DNA from: an uncultured Hyphomonadaceae bacterium
Lineage (GTDB): Bacteria > Pseudomonadota > Alphaproteobacteria > Caulobacterales > Hyphomonadaceae
Length of the DNA: 64,000 bases
Direction: 5' to 3'
NCBI GenBank assembly: GCA_913057945.1
Contig: CAJXOF010000014.1
Span: 41,339-105,338, forward strand
This document shows positions 1-8,205 of this stretch, piece after piece. The notes under the pieces were generated by a model. The model was not told where the DNA came from and did not search any database. It saw only the letters and a program-made list of their open reading frames with translations. The position numbers and the translations under genes are program-made. Every line of letters begins with the position of its first letter. The stretch's first letter is position 1.

Positions 1-2
1 TG

Positions 3-446
3 ATCCTGTCAGCCATGATCTTCGTTACGGGTTTGAGCGGTGCCGGATGCACCTCTGCAGATATGGCCGCGTTTTCGGAAGGTCTTGCGGAAGCGTCCTA
101 TGAAATGCAGGCAAATCCCTATGCCCCCTACGGGTCGCCCGCAGTCCCAATCCATGCGCCGAACTATTACGGCGGAGCACCATCCTACGCGGCAGGGACT
201 TGGGTCGGGTATGGCGAATGCCGGAGCACGGGGAGTTTCTATCAGTGCGATACGAGCGGCGATGGATATGCCGACATGTATGGGGATACTGCGGATGGTT
301 CGATGGCCTCTTCAAGCTTGCGCATAAACGGGCGAGGGGAAGCCTACACCTGGGGCAGTGATTGTGCCTGCTGGGAGCGCAACCGGGCTTATGATGGCCC
401 GCGATCTGATGACGACTCCCACCATCATGGGCATCGCGACCATTGA
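3..446 (+). CDS. Putative secreted lipoprotein, 5' end outside the window (partial)
   Basis: The reading frame is open from the window edge. The first internal ATG (15) would give a signal peptide with no positive charge before the lipobox-like LSGAGC, so the true start is probably upstream of base 1. The mature part is rich in Gly, Tyr, Ser and Asp, has several Cys, carries a calcium-loop-like stretch (DTSGDGYADMYGD) and ends in a His/Asp-rich tail (SHHHGHRDH). The lipobox points to an outer-membrane or periplasmic lipoprotein; the Asp loop and His tail could bind metal, but this is inference. I recognise no family. Confidence is good that it is coding and low for function. Confidence 0.55.
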   Translation: MLSAMIFVTGLSGAGCTSADMAAFSEGLAEASYEMQANPYAPYGSPAVPIHAPNYYGGAPSYAAGTWVGYGECRSTGSFYQCDTSGDGYADMYGDTADGSMASSSLRINGRGEAYTWGSDCACWERNRAYDGPRSDDDSHHHGHRDH

Positions 447-476
447 TCCGGCTGGCAAAGCCGACTTAATCGTTCA

Positions 477-1085
477 ATGACCCCAGACCTGCTTCTGTTG
501 TTTGCCGACCGGATCGGTGTGTTCGTGTTTGCGATCTCCGGTGGCATTGTCGCTGTACGCAAGCAGATGGACATGTTTGGCGTCATCGTGCTGGCCTTCC
601 TGCCTGCGATTGGCGGGGGCACGCTGCGCGACCTGATCCTGTCCCAGCCGGTCTTCTGGCTGGAGGACACGCAGACCCTTGGCCTGGCGGTGGCAGGGGG
701 ATTCACTGCTTTCTTCTTTCATCGTTGGCTTGAGAATTTCCGGCCTCTGCGCTGGGCCGATGCGTTCGGCATGGCGCTGTTCGCGGTGACCGGCGCGGCG
801 AAGGCCATGTCGCTCGGCTTTGGCTGGCCGGTCGTGCTGATCATGGGCACGATGACGGCGAGCGCCGGCGGCCTGTTGCGCGATGTCGTGGCGAATGAAG
901 AGCCGCTCCTGCTCAAGAAGGACATCTATGCGACAGCCGCCCTGATGGGCTCGCTCGTCTATTTCCTGCTCAAACTGAGCGCCGTCGAGGAGGCCTTTGC
1001 CTTTGCGGGCGGCCTCCTCTCAGCCTTCATGATCCGCGCGCTGGCGATCATTTTCAAACTGTCGCTGCCGCGCTCGCCTTTCTAG
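477..1085 (+). CDS. Trimeric intracellular cation (TRIC)/UPF0126 family membrane protein
   Basis: A 202-residue protein of about seven membrane helices made of two similar three-helix halves. Each half has the family's glycine-rich kinked segment, seen here as AFLPAIGGGTLRDLIL and near residue 130 as TASAGGLLRDVV. Length and motifs fit the UPF0126/YicG family, whose prokaryotic members are related to TRIC potassium channels. The substrate in this organism is unknown. The ATG at 477 has no strong Shine-Dalgarno, but no better start lies in frame. The 3' end overlaps the convergent acyltransferase gene by 32 bases, and no terminator is visible between the two. Confidence 0.85.
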   Translation: MTPDLLLLFADRIGVFVFAISGGIVAVRKQMDMFGVIVLAFLPAIGGGTLRDLILSQPVFWLEDTQTLGLAVAGGFTAFFFHRWLENFRPLRWADAFGMALFAVTGAAKAMSLGFGWPVVLIMGTMTASAGGLLRDVVANEEPLLLKKDIYATAALMGSLVYFLLKLSAVEEAFAFAGGLLSAFMIRALAIIFKLSLPRSPF

Positions 1086-2262
1086 ATACGGGTGATGCGC
1101 TGGCGGGTTTCAGTCCGAACAGGGGCCTCAGGAAACCGACGCGCCGGATGACCAATTCGTGCAACAGGGCGCATCCGGCAAATGTGCCGCCAATGACCAG
1201 CAGCGCTTCGATCCCTACGGGAAGCCCCTGCCGGGTCAGCCAGTAGCCGAGCAAGACGGTCAGCGTCTGGTGCAGGATGTACCAGGGGAAGATCGCTTCG
1301 GTCATATAGGTCAGCGCGCGGCTAGGCCGATTGAGGTAGCGCTGGGCGAGGCCGAGCAGGGATGCGATGGTAATCCAGGCATAGGCCAGGCGGCCGATCC
1401 GGGCCGGCCAGATGATCCAGTCCCAGTCTCCGCCCTCGCTGAGCATTTCCCAATTTGCCCAGATGACCGACAGGCCCGCGCCGAGGGCGATCATCAGGCC
1501 GACTGCAAAAGGCAGGACACGGCGGATCGCGCTCCAGAAATGGACATCCTTGGCCAGCAGGAAACCGAACATCAGCATGGTCAGGCTGTGGGCGTGATTG
1601 GCCCAGTCCCAGGTGAGGTCATGGGTGGTCTTGAAGTACGGATCGAGCGTGATGCGGTAGAGGATGTGCGGCAGGACTGGCAGGATCAGCGCGGCGGCTG
1701 GCCCCCATTTTCCGCCGAACAGGCGCTTTGTGATCTGCGCGCCGGCGCCGCCCATGAAGCGCGCGATCCTGCCAGCAAAGGGTGCCAGCATCAGCGTGTA
1801 GACGAGCAGGTACACCACGTACCAGAGATGGTTCCAGGTGGGGGTCGTGATCGAAAAATCCGACCCGAAATCAAGGTATTGAGGCCAGAAGGCTAAGAAA
1901 CTACCTGAAAATTCTCCGGATTCGACCAGCTGCAGCCAGCTTTGCGGCGCAACGACAACTGCCATGCCGAACAGGATGGGCAGGCCCAGACGTACGGTAC
2001 GTTCCCGGGCGAGTTTCGAGCCGCCCAGCTTGTCGGCTGCAAAACGCAAGGCCACACCGGAGATGAAGAAGAGCAAGGCGAGCCGCCACGGGTTCAGCAA
2101 CATCATGGCCCATTCGGCTTCAGGGCCGGCATGGACACTTTTCACGTGCCAGCCCCATGTCACGTAGAACATGCCGGAATGGTAGAGAATGAGCAGGCCG
2201 AAGGCGATGATGCGCAGCCAGTCGAGATCGTATCGGCGCGAGAAGGCGGGGGCGTTGGGCAT
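1054..2262 (-). CDS. Acyltransferase family 3 membrane protein (OpgC/MdoC-like)
   Basis: A 402-residue polytopic protein with about ten membrane helices. The N-terminal YDLDWLRIIAFGLLILYHSG is the classic acyltransferase-3 signature with the conserved His, followed by FISGVALRFAADKL. These integral membrane enzymes move acyl or succinyl groups onto extracellular sugars, lipids or glucans; the DLDWLR entry and the length resemble OpgC-type glucan modification proteins. No neighbouring polysaccharide genes fix the substrate. It is convergent with the TRIC gene and divergent from the LytTR regulator, which might control it, though nothing in the sequence proves that. Confidence 0.8.
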   Translation of the reverse strand: MPNAPAFSRRYDLDWLRIIAFGLLILYHSGMFYVTWGWHVKSVHAGPEAEWAMMLLNPWRLALLFFISGVALRFAADKLGGSKLARERTVRLGLPILFGMAVVVAPQSWLQLVESGEFSGSFLAFWPQYLDFGSDFSITTPTWNHLWYVVYLLVYTLMLAPFAGRIARFMGGAGAQITKRLFGGKWGPAAALILPVLPHILYRITLDPYFKTTHDLTWDWANHAHSLTMLMFGFLLAKDVHFWSAIRRVLPFAVGLMIALGAGLSVIWANWEMLSEGGDWDWIIWPARIGRLAYAWITIASLLGLAQRYLNRPSRALTYMTEAIFPWYILHQTLTVLLGYWLTRQGLPVGIEALLVIGGTFAGCALLHELVIRRVGFLRPLFGLKPASASPVSRKASAAATV

Positions 2263-2443
2263 GGGAAACTCCTGTAGGTTTGAGGCCAGTCTGTCGTGTG
2301 CCTGTGGTCAGGTCATGCGGATTGGGCTGTCCGGTGGATGCGGGGGATGAATGACCCGCCTGAGGGGTGGGCGGCGGTATTCAGGGACGAAATCCTGAGA
2401 TTTCTGTTCCGGCCTTGGCCTGGCCTGTGGCAGGAAGCGAGGC

Positions 2444-3298
2444 ATGGACAGACGCAGACATCATCCCGAACTCGAAGCCGACCGGCGCGCGGACCGGAAG
2501 ACCTGGATCTATTTCGGATGCTTCCTGTTCGCATCCTATCTGGTCGAGGCGTTGTCGGACCAATACGAACTGGCGCGCAATGGGGCCGCCCATCCGAACT
2601 TGCCCTGGCTCAGCCAGGCCACCTCGCATGGGGTGATCCTGGCGCTGACGCCGTTCATCACCTTCATGCTCAGCCGGTTCCCTTTGGCTGCCGGACAATG
2701 GCGCAACAATCTCGCGATCCATGTGGCGGCCACGGCGGGGTTCTCATTGGTCCATATCCTCGCCATGGTCGCCTTGAGGAAGCTGCTAACCCCGATCATC
2801 TTCGGCTTCCCGTATGAGTTCGGCCTGCGGGATGCCTCGGTCTGGCTCTACGAATACCGGAAGGACATATTGAGCTACACGTTGATCGCCGCGATCTTCT
2901 GGGTGAGCCGACTGGCGGAGCAGCGCGCGCTCGATACGCGCGCCGCGCAACGCGATGCAACGGATCTGCACAGATTGACCCTCAAATCGGGCGGGCGCTC
3001 CTATTTCGTGAATGCACCAGATGTGATCTGGGCCAAGGCGGCCGGCAACTACGTGGAAGTGATCGCCACGGGCAAAACCTATCTGGCGCGCCTGACGTTG
3101 ACAGAGCTGTCGCGTCTGCTGGACGCGGCCGGCGGGCGGCATGTGCGGGTGCATCGTTCGCATATCGTCAATCTCGACCGGGTGAGTGAGGTGCTGCCGA
3201 CCGGAGAGGGGGATGTGACCCTGCGGCTGGATACGGGCGACGAGGTGCCGGGCTCACGGCGGTATCGCGCCCAATTCGAGCCGGAACTGGCGGCCTGA
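2444..3298 (+). CDS. Membrane-anchored LytTR-type transcriptional regulator
   Basis: A 284-residue protein with four predicted membrane helices in residues about 25-165 (beginning WIYFGCFLFASYLVEAL) and a C-terminal LytTR DNA-binding domain (about 180-280, with YFVNAPDVIWAKAAGNYVEV and VHRSHIVNLDRVSEV). LytTR domains bind DNA through beta strands and normally follow a receiver domain; here the input is a four-helix membrane module and there is no receiver. The protein probably senses a membrane or envelope signal and acts from the membrane. It is divergent from the acyltransferase gene. The ATG at 2444 has AGGAAG about ten bases upstream. Targets are not evident. Confidence 0.85.
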   Translation: MDRRRHHPELEADRRADRKTWIYFGCFLFASYLVEALSDQYELARNGAAHPNLPWLSQATSHGVILALTPFITFMLSRFPLAAGQWRNNLAIHVAATAGFSLVHILAMVALRKLLTPIIFGFPYEFGLRDASVWLYEYRKDILSYTLIAAIFWVSRLAEQRALDTRAAQRDATDLHRLTLKSGGRSYFVNAPDVIWAKAAGNYVEVIATGKTYLARLTLTELSRLLDAAGGRHVRVHRSHIVNLDRVSEVLPTGEGDVTLRLDTGDEVPGSRRYRAQFEPELAA

Positions 3299-3371
3299 CC
3301 ACTTTTCCGTGAGGGGGTAGGCGGTTGAAGAAATGCCGCTAGGGTGCCGGGTATTCCTGTCGGAGACGCTC

Positions 3372-4676
3372 ATGCTTCACATGTTTCGCGCCGTTATCTG
3401 GTTTCTCGTTCGCTTGCCATTGCTGCTCCTGATCTTCGTGACCGCTCTGGTCATGAGCAGCTGCACCATGCTCGGGCTGAACTATGCGAGCCTTGAAACC
3501 ACCAACAAGGCGGCCCCGCAGCCAGCCCTCGATGTCGCCGCGATCATCAGCGAGGCGTCCTACCGAACAGACCTGATGCAAAGCTTCGAGGACGTGCTTT
3601 ACGGACCCTGGCCAGAGGGTATGCCGGTCAGCTGGGGTGAGCCCCGACTGGTGGAGGCTGACCTGCTGGGCGGTAAGGGCCGGCTGGAGGAGATACCCGT
3701 CACGATTGGCACGGGTGAGGGCGCGAGCCAGTTCTGGCTGGCTGTCGCGATCCCGGCAGGCGAGGGGCCATTCCCGCTCGTGATCAGTCAGACCTTTTCC
3801 AGCAATTGCGCCGCTTTTCCCGGCTATCCGGTCACTTCGACGGCGGGAACGCCGTGCGAGGGCAGCGAAATGGATGGCACGTTCGGCTATCTCGCGACCC
3901 AGATGTTCGGCACCTATATCGCCAAGGTACCGCTGGAGCGGTTCATGGATACGGGCATCGCCTATGCCACCTTCTACGGCTCGGACTTCGTGCCCGACCG
4001 CCGAAATGAAGCGCCGGACGTGATGGAGCACCTTGGCGGCCCGATCAATCCGACCAGCACGCTGATGGCGTGGGCCTATGGCTATTCAGCCGCCATGGAT
4101 GCGCTGGAAGGCCGGGACGAGATTGATTCCGGGGCGATGGTCCTGTTCGGGCATTCGCGCTTCGGCAAGGCAGCGTTGATTACAGGGGCCTGGGATCGCC
4201 GCGCCGATGCCGTGATCGCCCATCAGGCGGGGTTTGCCGGGGCTTCCCTGTCCCGCTCGGAAACGGGCGAAGGGCTCAAGCGGATGGCGGAATCCTATCC
4301 GCATTGGTTGGCACCGCAGACCCAGGACTGGCTGGACCGGCTGGACGAATTGCCCGTGGACCAGCACCAATTGCTGGCGCTACTTGCGCCGACGCCGGTC
4401 CTGCTGGGCAATGGGCGCCGGGATGTCTGGTCCGATCCGAATTCTTCCTTTCGCGCCGCCCTATCAGCCTCCGAAGCCTATGTGGCGGCTGGCGAAGAGG
4501 GCTTGCCCACAGGCGGCATGAAGCAGGAGTTCGAGCCCGGCGCCGGCATCGCATGGTGGCTCCGGCCGGGCGGGCACAGCATCGTGTCGGAGGACATTGA
4601 TACGTTCATTGCCTTCATTGATGCGCAGTTTCCAGACGCATCTCGCAAGCAAGGTGCTGTTCACGCAGCAGAATAG
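3372..4676 (+). CDS. Lipoprotein alpha/beta hydrolase, CE15-like (glucuronoyl esterase-related)
   Basis: Using the ATG at 3372 (GGAGA five bases upstream) the product has 434 residues. Residues 6-31 form a lipoprotein signal ending in VMSSC, so Cys31 should be lipidated. The body is an alpha/beta hydrolase with a nucleophile elbow GHSRFGKAAL (Ser262), where the Arg after Ser and the Lys two residues on are typical of carbohydrate esterase family 15 and relatives. A catalytic His lies near residue 402 in GGHSIVSED. Two Cys around residues 145-160 may form a disulfide. CE15 enzymes cleave glucuronate esters linking lignin to xylan; the true substrate here may differ. It lies 43 bases upstream of the MAPEG gene. 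Confidence 0.7.
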   Translation: MLHMFRAVIWFLVRLPLLLLIFVTALVMSSCTMLGLNYASLETTNKAAPQPALDVAAIISEASYRTDLMQSFEDVLYGPWPEGMPVSWGEPRLVEADLLGGKGRLEEIPVTIGTGEGASQFWLAVAIPAGEGPFPLVISQTFSSNCAAFPGYPVTSTAGTPCEGSEMDGTFGYLATQMFGTYIAKVPLERFMDTGIAYATFYGSDFVPDRRNEAPDVMEHLGGPINPTSTLMAWAYGYSAAMDALEGRDEIDSGAMVLFGHSRFGKAALITGAWDRRADAVIAHQAGFAGASLSRSETGEGLKRMAESYPHWLAPQTQDWLDRLDELPVDQHQLLALLAPTPVLLGNGRRDVWSDPNSSFRAALSASEAYVAAGEEGLPTGGMKQEFEPGAGIAWWLRPGGHSIVSEDIDTFIAFIDAQFPDASRKQGAVHAAE

Positions 4677-4719
4677 CGCATAAGCTCCATACAGAACAAA
4701 AAAGCTGTGGGAGGCCCAA

Positions 4720-5148
4720 ATGCCAATCAATGTCGAATTTCTCTATCCTGTCCTTGCGCTGGTCGTGTGGACGCTGATCCTCTGGCTGTGGATGTATGCT
4801 ACGCGTATCCCCGCCATGCAGAAGGCCCAGATCAACCCGGATGATGCTCGCCATCCCGGTACTTATGGCGACAAGCTGCCGGCAAATGTCCGCTCGGTTG
4901 CGGACAATTACAATCATCTTCATGAGCAGCCGACCGTGTTCTATGCGCTGATGTTCTTTGCGGCGCTGACGGGCGGCGGGGATCATATCGCGACCCTGTT
5001 GGCCTGGATCTATGTCGGCCTGCGCATTGTGCATTCCTTCGTCCAGATCCTGTCGCCGAAGGTGACTTTGCGTTTCTCTGTCTTTGCGCTCGCCTCGATC
5101 ACGCTGATCGTGCTGGCCGGCAAGGAAGTGATCCGCATCCTCGTCTGA
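4720..5148 (+). CDS. MAPEG family membrane protein
   Basis: A 142-residue protein with four membrane helices. The loop after helix 1 (DARHPGTYGDKLPANVRSVAD) and NHLHEQPTVFYA match the MAPEG superfamily (membrane-associated proteins in eicosanoid and glutathione metabolism), which binds glutathione between helices; the ENP/EQPTVFY segment is diagnostic. Bacterial members are often of unknown substrate, with glutathione transferase or peroxidase activity in a few. GGGAGG lies a few bases before the ATG. It sits between the esterase gene and prfA on the same strand, but the gaps of 43 and 60 bases leave co-transcription uncertain. Confidence 0.85.
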   Translation: MPINVEFLYPVLALVVWTLILWLWMYATRIPAMQKAQINPDDARHPGTYGDKLPANVRSVADNYNHLHEQPTVFYALMFFAALTGGGDHIATLLAWIYVGLRIVHSFVQILSPKVTLRFSVFALASITLIVLAGKEVIRILV

Positions 5149-5208
5149 GGCAGGCAATCACAGCCGAAGGGACTTATCAGGGGGCCAAAAGCGCTCTAAA
5201 GGGCGCGG

Positions 5209-6282
5209 ATGGCTACTCTTTCCCTTTCCCGACTCCAGCTGGTTGTTGATCGTTTCGAACAGGTCGAGGCGCGCATGGGTGCGACGACCGAAACCGATGA
5301 GATCATCGCCCTGTCCAAGGAGCATTCCGAACTCAAACCCGTTGTCGATAAGGCGCGGGAAGTCATGGCCGCGCGCAAGGGCCTGGAAGAGGCCGAAACG
5401 CTGGCGTCCTCAGGCGATGCCGAAATGGCAGAACTCGCCCAGATGGAAATCGAGGACATCAAGGACCGCCTGCCGGATCTGGAGCAGGAGATGCAGGTCT
5501 TGCTGCTGCCCAAGGATGTTGATGATGCGGCAAACATCGTGCTTGAGGTCCGCGCCGGTACGGGCGGCGACGAGGCCGCACTGTTCGCGGGCGACCTCTA
5601 CCGCATGTATACCCGGTACGCTCAGACCATGGGCTGGAAGGTCGAAGTGGTCGACGCTTCCGAGGGCGATGCGGGCGGTTACAAGGAAATCGTCGCCAAT
5701 ATTGCGGGTGACGGCGTGTTCGGTCACATGAAATGGGAAAGCGGTGTGCACCGCGTCCAGCGCGTTCCGGCCACCGAGACGCAGGGCCGCATCCATACGT
5801 CGGCGGCGACCGTGGCGGTTCTGCCCGCACCTGAGAATGTCGAGATCGAGGTGAAGCCGGAAGACATCCGTATCGACACAATGCGGTCTTCCGGCGCGGG
5901 TGGCCAGCACGTCAACACAACGGATTCGGCTGTGCGGATCACGCACCTTGCGACCGGTATCATGGTGACGAGCTCGGAAAAGTCCCAGCACGTCAACCGC
6001 GAGAAGGCGATGGAACAGCTGAAGATCCGTCTCTACGAGAAAGAGCGCTCCGAACGCGACGCGGAACGCGCTGAGGCGCGCGCGAGCCAGATTGGCACCG
6101 GCGACCGCAGCCAGAAGGTTCGCACCTATAATTATCCAGAGAACCGCGTCACCGATCACCGCATCGGCCTGACCCTGTATTCCCTCGACAAGATCGTCAC
6201 CGGCGACAAGCTGAATGATGTCGTCGAAGCGCTGATCACGGAAGACCGGGCCCGGAAGCTGGCCGCGATGGAGGCAAACTGA
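5209..6282 (+). CDS. prfA: Peptide chain release factor 1
   Basis: A 357-residue class I release factor that recognises UAA and UAG and triggers hydrolysis of peptidyl-tRNA. The catalytic GGQ is present in [20 protein letters not shown], and the codon-recognition region includes an RF1-type Pro-x-Thr-like segment ([14 protein letters not shown]). Its length is normal for RF1, and it lacks the programmed frameshift typical of RF2 genes. It is followed at once by prmC, whose product methylates the GGQ glutamine, a common and meaningful pairing. An SD for the next gene appears to lie inside its last codons. Confidence 0.97.
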   Translation: MATLSLSRLQLVVDRFEQVEARMGATTETDEIIALSKEHSELKPVVDKAREVMAARKGLEEAETLASSGDAEMAELAQMEIEDIKDRLPDLEQEMQVLLLPKDVDDAANIVLEVRAGTGGDEAALFAGDLYRMYTRYAQTMGWKVEVVDASEGDAGGYKEIVANIAGDGVFGHMKWESGVHRVQRVPATETQGRIHTSAATVAVLPAPENVEIEVKPEDIRIDTMRSSGAGGQHVNTTDSAVRITHLATGIMVTSSEKSQHVNREKAMEQLKIRLYEKERSERDAERAEARASQIGTGDRSQKVRTYNYPENRVTDHRIGLTLYSLDKIVTGDKLNDVVEALITEDRARKLAAMEAN

Positions 6283-6331
6283 GCTGCCTGGCAAGACGTA
6301 TGACATCCTGCTGGCAGAAGGCGCGGTTCGA

Positions 6332-7144
6332 TTGCGCGAGGCCGGCATAGATACAGCCCGGCTCGAAGCCCGCTGGTTGCTGGCCCATGTTGCAGGCTGT
6401 CAGTCGGCAGACCTTATCGCGCGCGGCGGTGATCCGGTTTCGGATGAAACCATCTCCGCTTTTTCGAGCGTCATTGCGCGCCGCGTCACCCGCGAACCGC
6501 TTCAGCACATCCTGGGCACGACCGAATTCTACGGCCTCGACTTCCTGAGCGATGCCCGCGCACTGATCCCCCGCCCGGACAGCGAGATTGTGGTCGAGGC
6601 GGCCCTCGCGCATATCCCTGAGGGGCAGCCGGTTTTCGTCGCCGACCTCGGAACGGGGAGCGGATGCCTGCTATCTGCCATTCTGGCGAACCGGCCGCAT
6701 GCGTCGGGAGAGGGGGTCGAGGCGAGCCCGGAGGCTGCGGCGCTTGCCCGCGAAAACCTGTCCCGGCTCGGTCTGTCAGATCGTGCGTCCGTTCACGATG
6801 GCCCTTGGTCTGGCTGGCAGAAATGGAACGAGGCGGACCTGATCATTTCCAATCCTCCTTATATCGTCAGCGCGGAGATGGCCGACCTGATGCCCGAAGT
6901 CAGGGACCATGATCCGGCTGCAGCGCTGGATGGCGGCGCCGACGGCCTCGACGCCTATCGGGAGATTGTGCGGTTGGGGGCCGGAGCCATGAAGCCCGGT
7001 GCCTGGCTGGTGTTCGAGATCGGGTATGACCAAAGGGAATCCGTCAGCGGGCTGCTTGAAATGGCAGGATTCGAGGCCATCTCCTGTCTGAACGATCTCG
7101 GTGGAAACGACCGGGCCATCGTCGCGCAACGCCCTGTTGTGTAA
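6332..7144 (+). CDS. prmC: Release factor glutamine-N5 methyltransferase
   Basis: A SAM-dependent methyltransferase that modifies the glutamine of the GGQ motif in release factors. The SAM-binding motif is VADLGTGSGCLLSAIL, and the catalytic ISNPPYIVS (the NPPY motif that clamps the target glutamine) is intact. The coordinates use a TTG at 6332 with AGAAGG about ten bases upstream. Family-like sequence (TYDILLAEGAVRLREAG, the first helix of the RF-binding domain) continues upstream in frame to about 6284, where there is no ATG, GTG or TTG but a CTG preceded by GGAGG at 6270-6274. Translation may therefore begin at CTG 6284. Confidence 0.93.
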   Translation: MREAGIDTARLEARWLLAHVAGCQSADLIARGGDPVSDETISAFSSVIARRVTREPLQHILGTTEFYGLDFLSDARALIPRPDSEIVVEAALAHIPEGQPVFVADLGTGSGCLLSAILANRPHASGEGVEASPEAAALARENLSRLGLSDRASVHDGPWSGWQKWNEADLIISNPPYIVSAEMADLMPEVRDHDPAAALDGGADGLDAYREIVRLGAGAMKPGAWLVFEIGYDQRESVSGLLEMAGFEAISCLNDLGGNDRAIVAQRPVV

Positions 7145-7340
7145 TACTTACATTTCTTCTTGGCGTATTGGGAAAGTCACGCTAGAAGATTCTCGTGAGA
7201 CGGCGACCACACACGGTGTAACTGCATGTCCCCCTCACAAGACTCGCGCAAATCAAGGGCTGGGGCCACTTTATCCAGAAGGCCGGTTGCGCTGGGAATT
7301 GCCTGAAAACAGATCAGGCGCATGAAACGGGAAGATCTGC

Positions 7341-8006
7341 ATGAAACGTTCACGCGGGCGCAATCGTCGCTCAGGCGGTAGCAGCCAGAACAGCCATAAC
7401 AATCCGAATCGTCACTATGAAAGCGTCGGTCCGGATGTAAAAATTCGTGGATCTGCCCAGCAGGTGCTGGACAAGTATCAGCAATATGCTCGTGACGCAC
7501 AGACGAGCGGCGACCGGATCCTGTCTGAAGCCTATTACCAGTTTGCCGAACACTATCAGCGGATTGTAGCCAAGCAGACGGAAGCGAAAGAACGCTCCCA
7601 GCAGCAGCGCGGCCAGAATCGCGACAATCGCCGCGACGACAATGACAGCAGCAATTCCGACAGCGACAATTCCTCCAAGCAGGAAGCCGAAGTCGAAGCG
7701 CGCAACAAGAACCGTGATGAGGATGACCGCTCCGACCGGGACGCTGACTCTTCCGGCGAGTCTGCTTCCCGCAGCGACGAGTCTTCCGAGAGTTCCGACC
7801 GGTCTGAGGATAGCGATGACAAGGCTGAGAAGCCCCGCTCGCGCACCCGCCGCAAGCCTTACGCCAAGCGCGAAAAATCGGACGACGCCCCTGAGGCTGA
7901 GACCGATGGCGTGCTGAAGACCGTGTCCCGTGGCCGCCGGAAAGCGGCGCCAAAGGAAGATGATAGCGCCCAACCGAAAGAGGCGTCCGCGGAAACCACC
8001 GACTGA
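7341..8006 (+). CDS. DUF4167 domain-containing protein
   Basis: A 221-residue protein whose N-terminal 80 residues (MKRSRGRNRR, then SVGPDVKIRGSAQQVLDKYQ and SEAYYQFAEHYQRIV) are the DUF4167 domain common in Alphaproteobacteria. The rest is low-complexity, alternating Asp/Arg/Ser/Glu and basic Lys/Arg stretches, probably disordered and possibly RNA-binding. Function is unknown. The position after prfA-prmC is a frequent alphaproteobacterial arrangement. A 196-base gap without recognisable features separates it from prmC, and a rho-independent terminator follows it. Confidence 0.85.
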   Translation: MKRSRGRNRRSGGSSQNSHNNPNRHYESVGPDVKIRGSAQQVLDKYQQYARDAQTSGDRILSEAYYQFAEHYQRIVAKQTEAKERSQQQRGQNRDNRRDDNDSSNSDSDNSSKQEAEVEARNKNRDEDDRSDRDADSSGESASRSDESSESSDRSEDSDDKAEKPRSRTRRKPYAKREKSDDAPEAETDGVLKTVSRGRRKAAPKEDDSAQPKEASAETTD

Positions 8007-8033
8007 GGGTGAGGCTGTCATACACGTTTAAAG

Positions 8034-8067
8034 AGCCCGGCTGCTATCTCGCAGGCCGGGCTTTTTC
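8034..8067 (+). terminator. Rho-independent terminator after the DUF4167 gene
   Basis: AGCCCGG at 8034-8040 pairs with the complementary arm at 8055-8062, extended by TGC/GCA with a small bulge, and is followed by TTTTTC. It sits 28 bases after the stop codon and isolates the DUF4167 unit from clpB. Confidence 0.85.
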
Positions 8068-8205
8068 TTGCGCCTATGGTAACAATACGGGCGGTTGTAA
8101 GACGGATAAAGGCTACCCACATCAGGGAAGAACCGGATACCGGCTGCCGCTGAGCGGGGCCATCATCCAGAACCTTCCATGATCTGCCTTTCAAAGGGGA
8201 TGTAG

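Noticed and set aside
7101..7325. 74-codon ORF overlapping the end of prmC
   Set aside because: The overlapped part is a known gene in another frame, and the rest has no motif or ribosome binding site.
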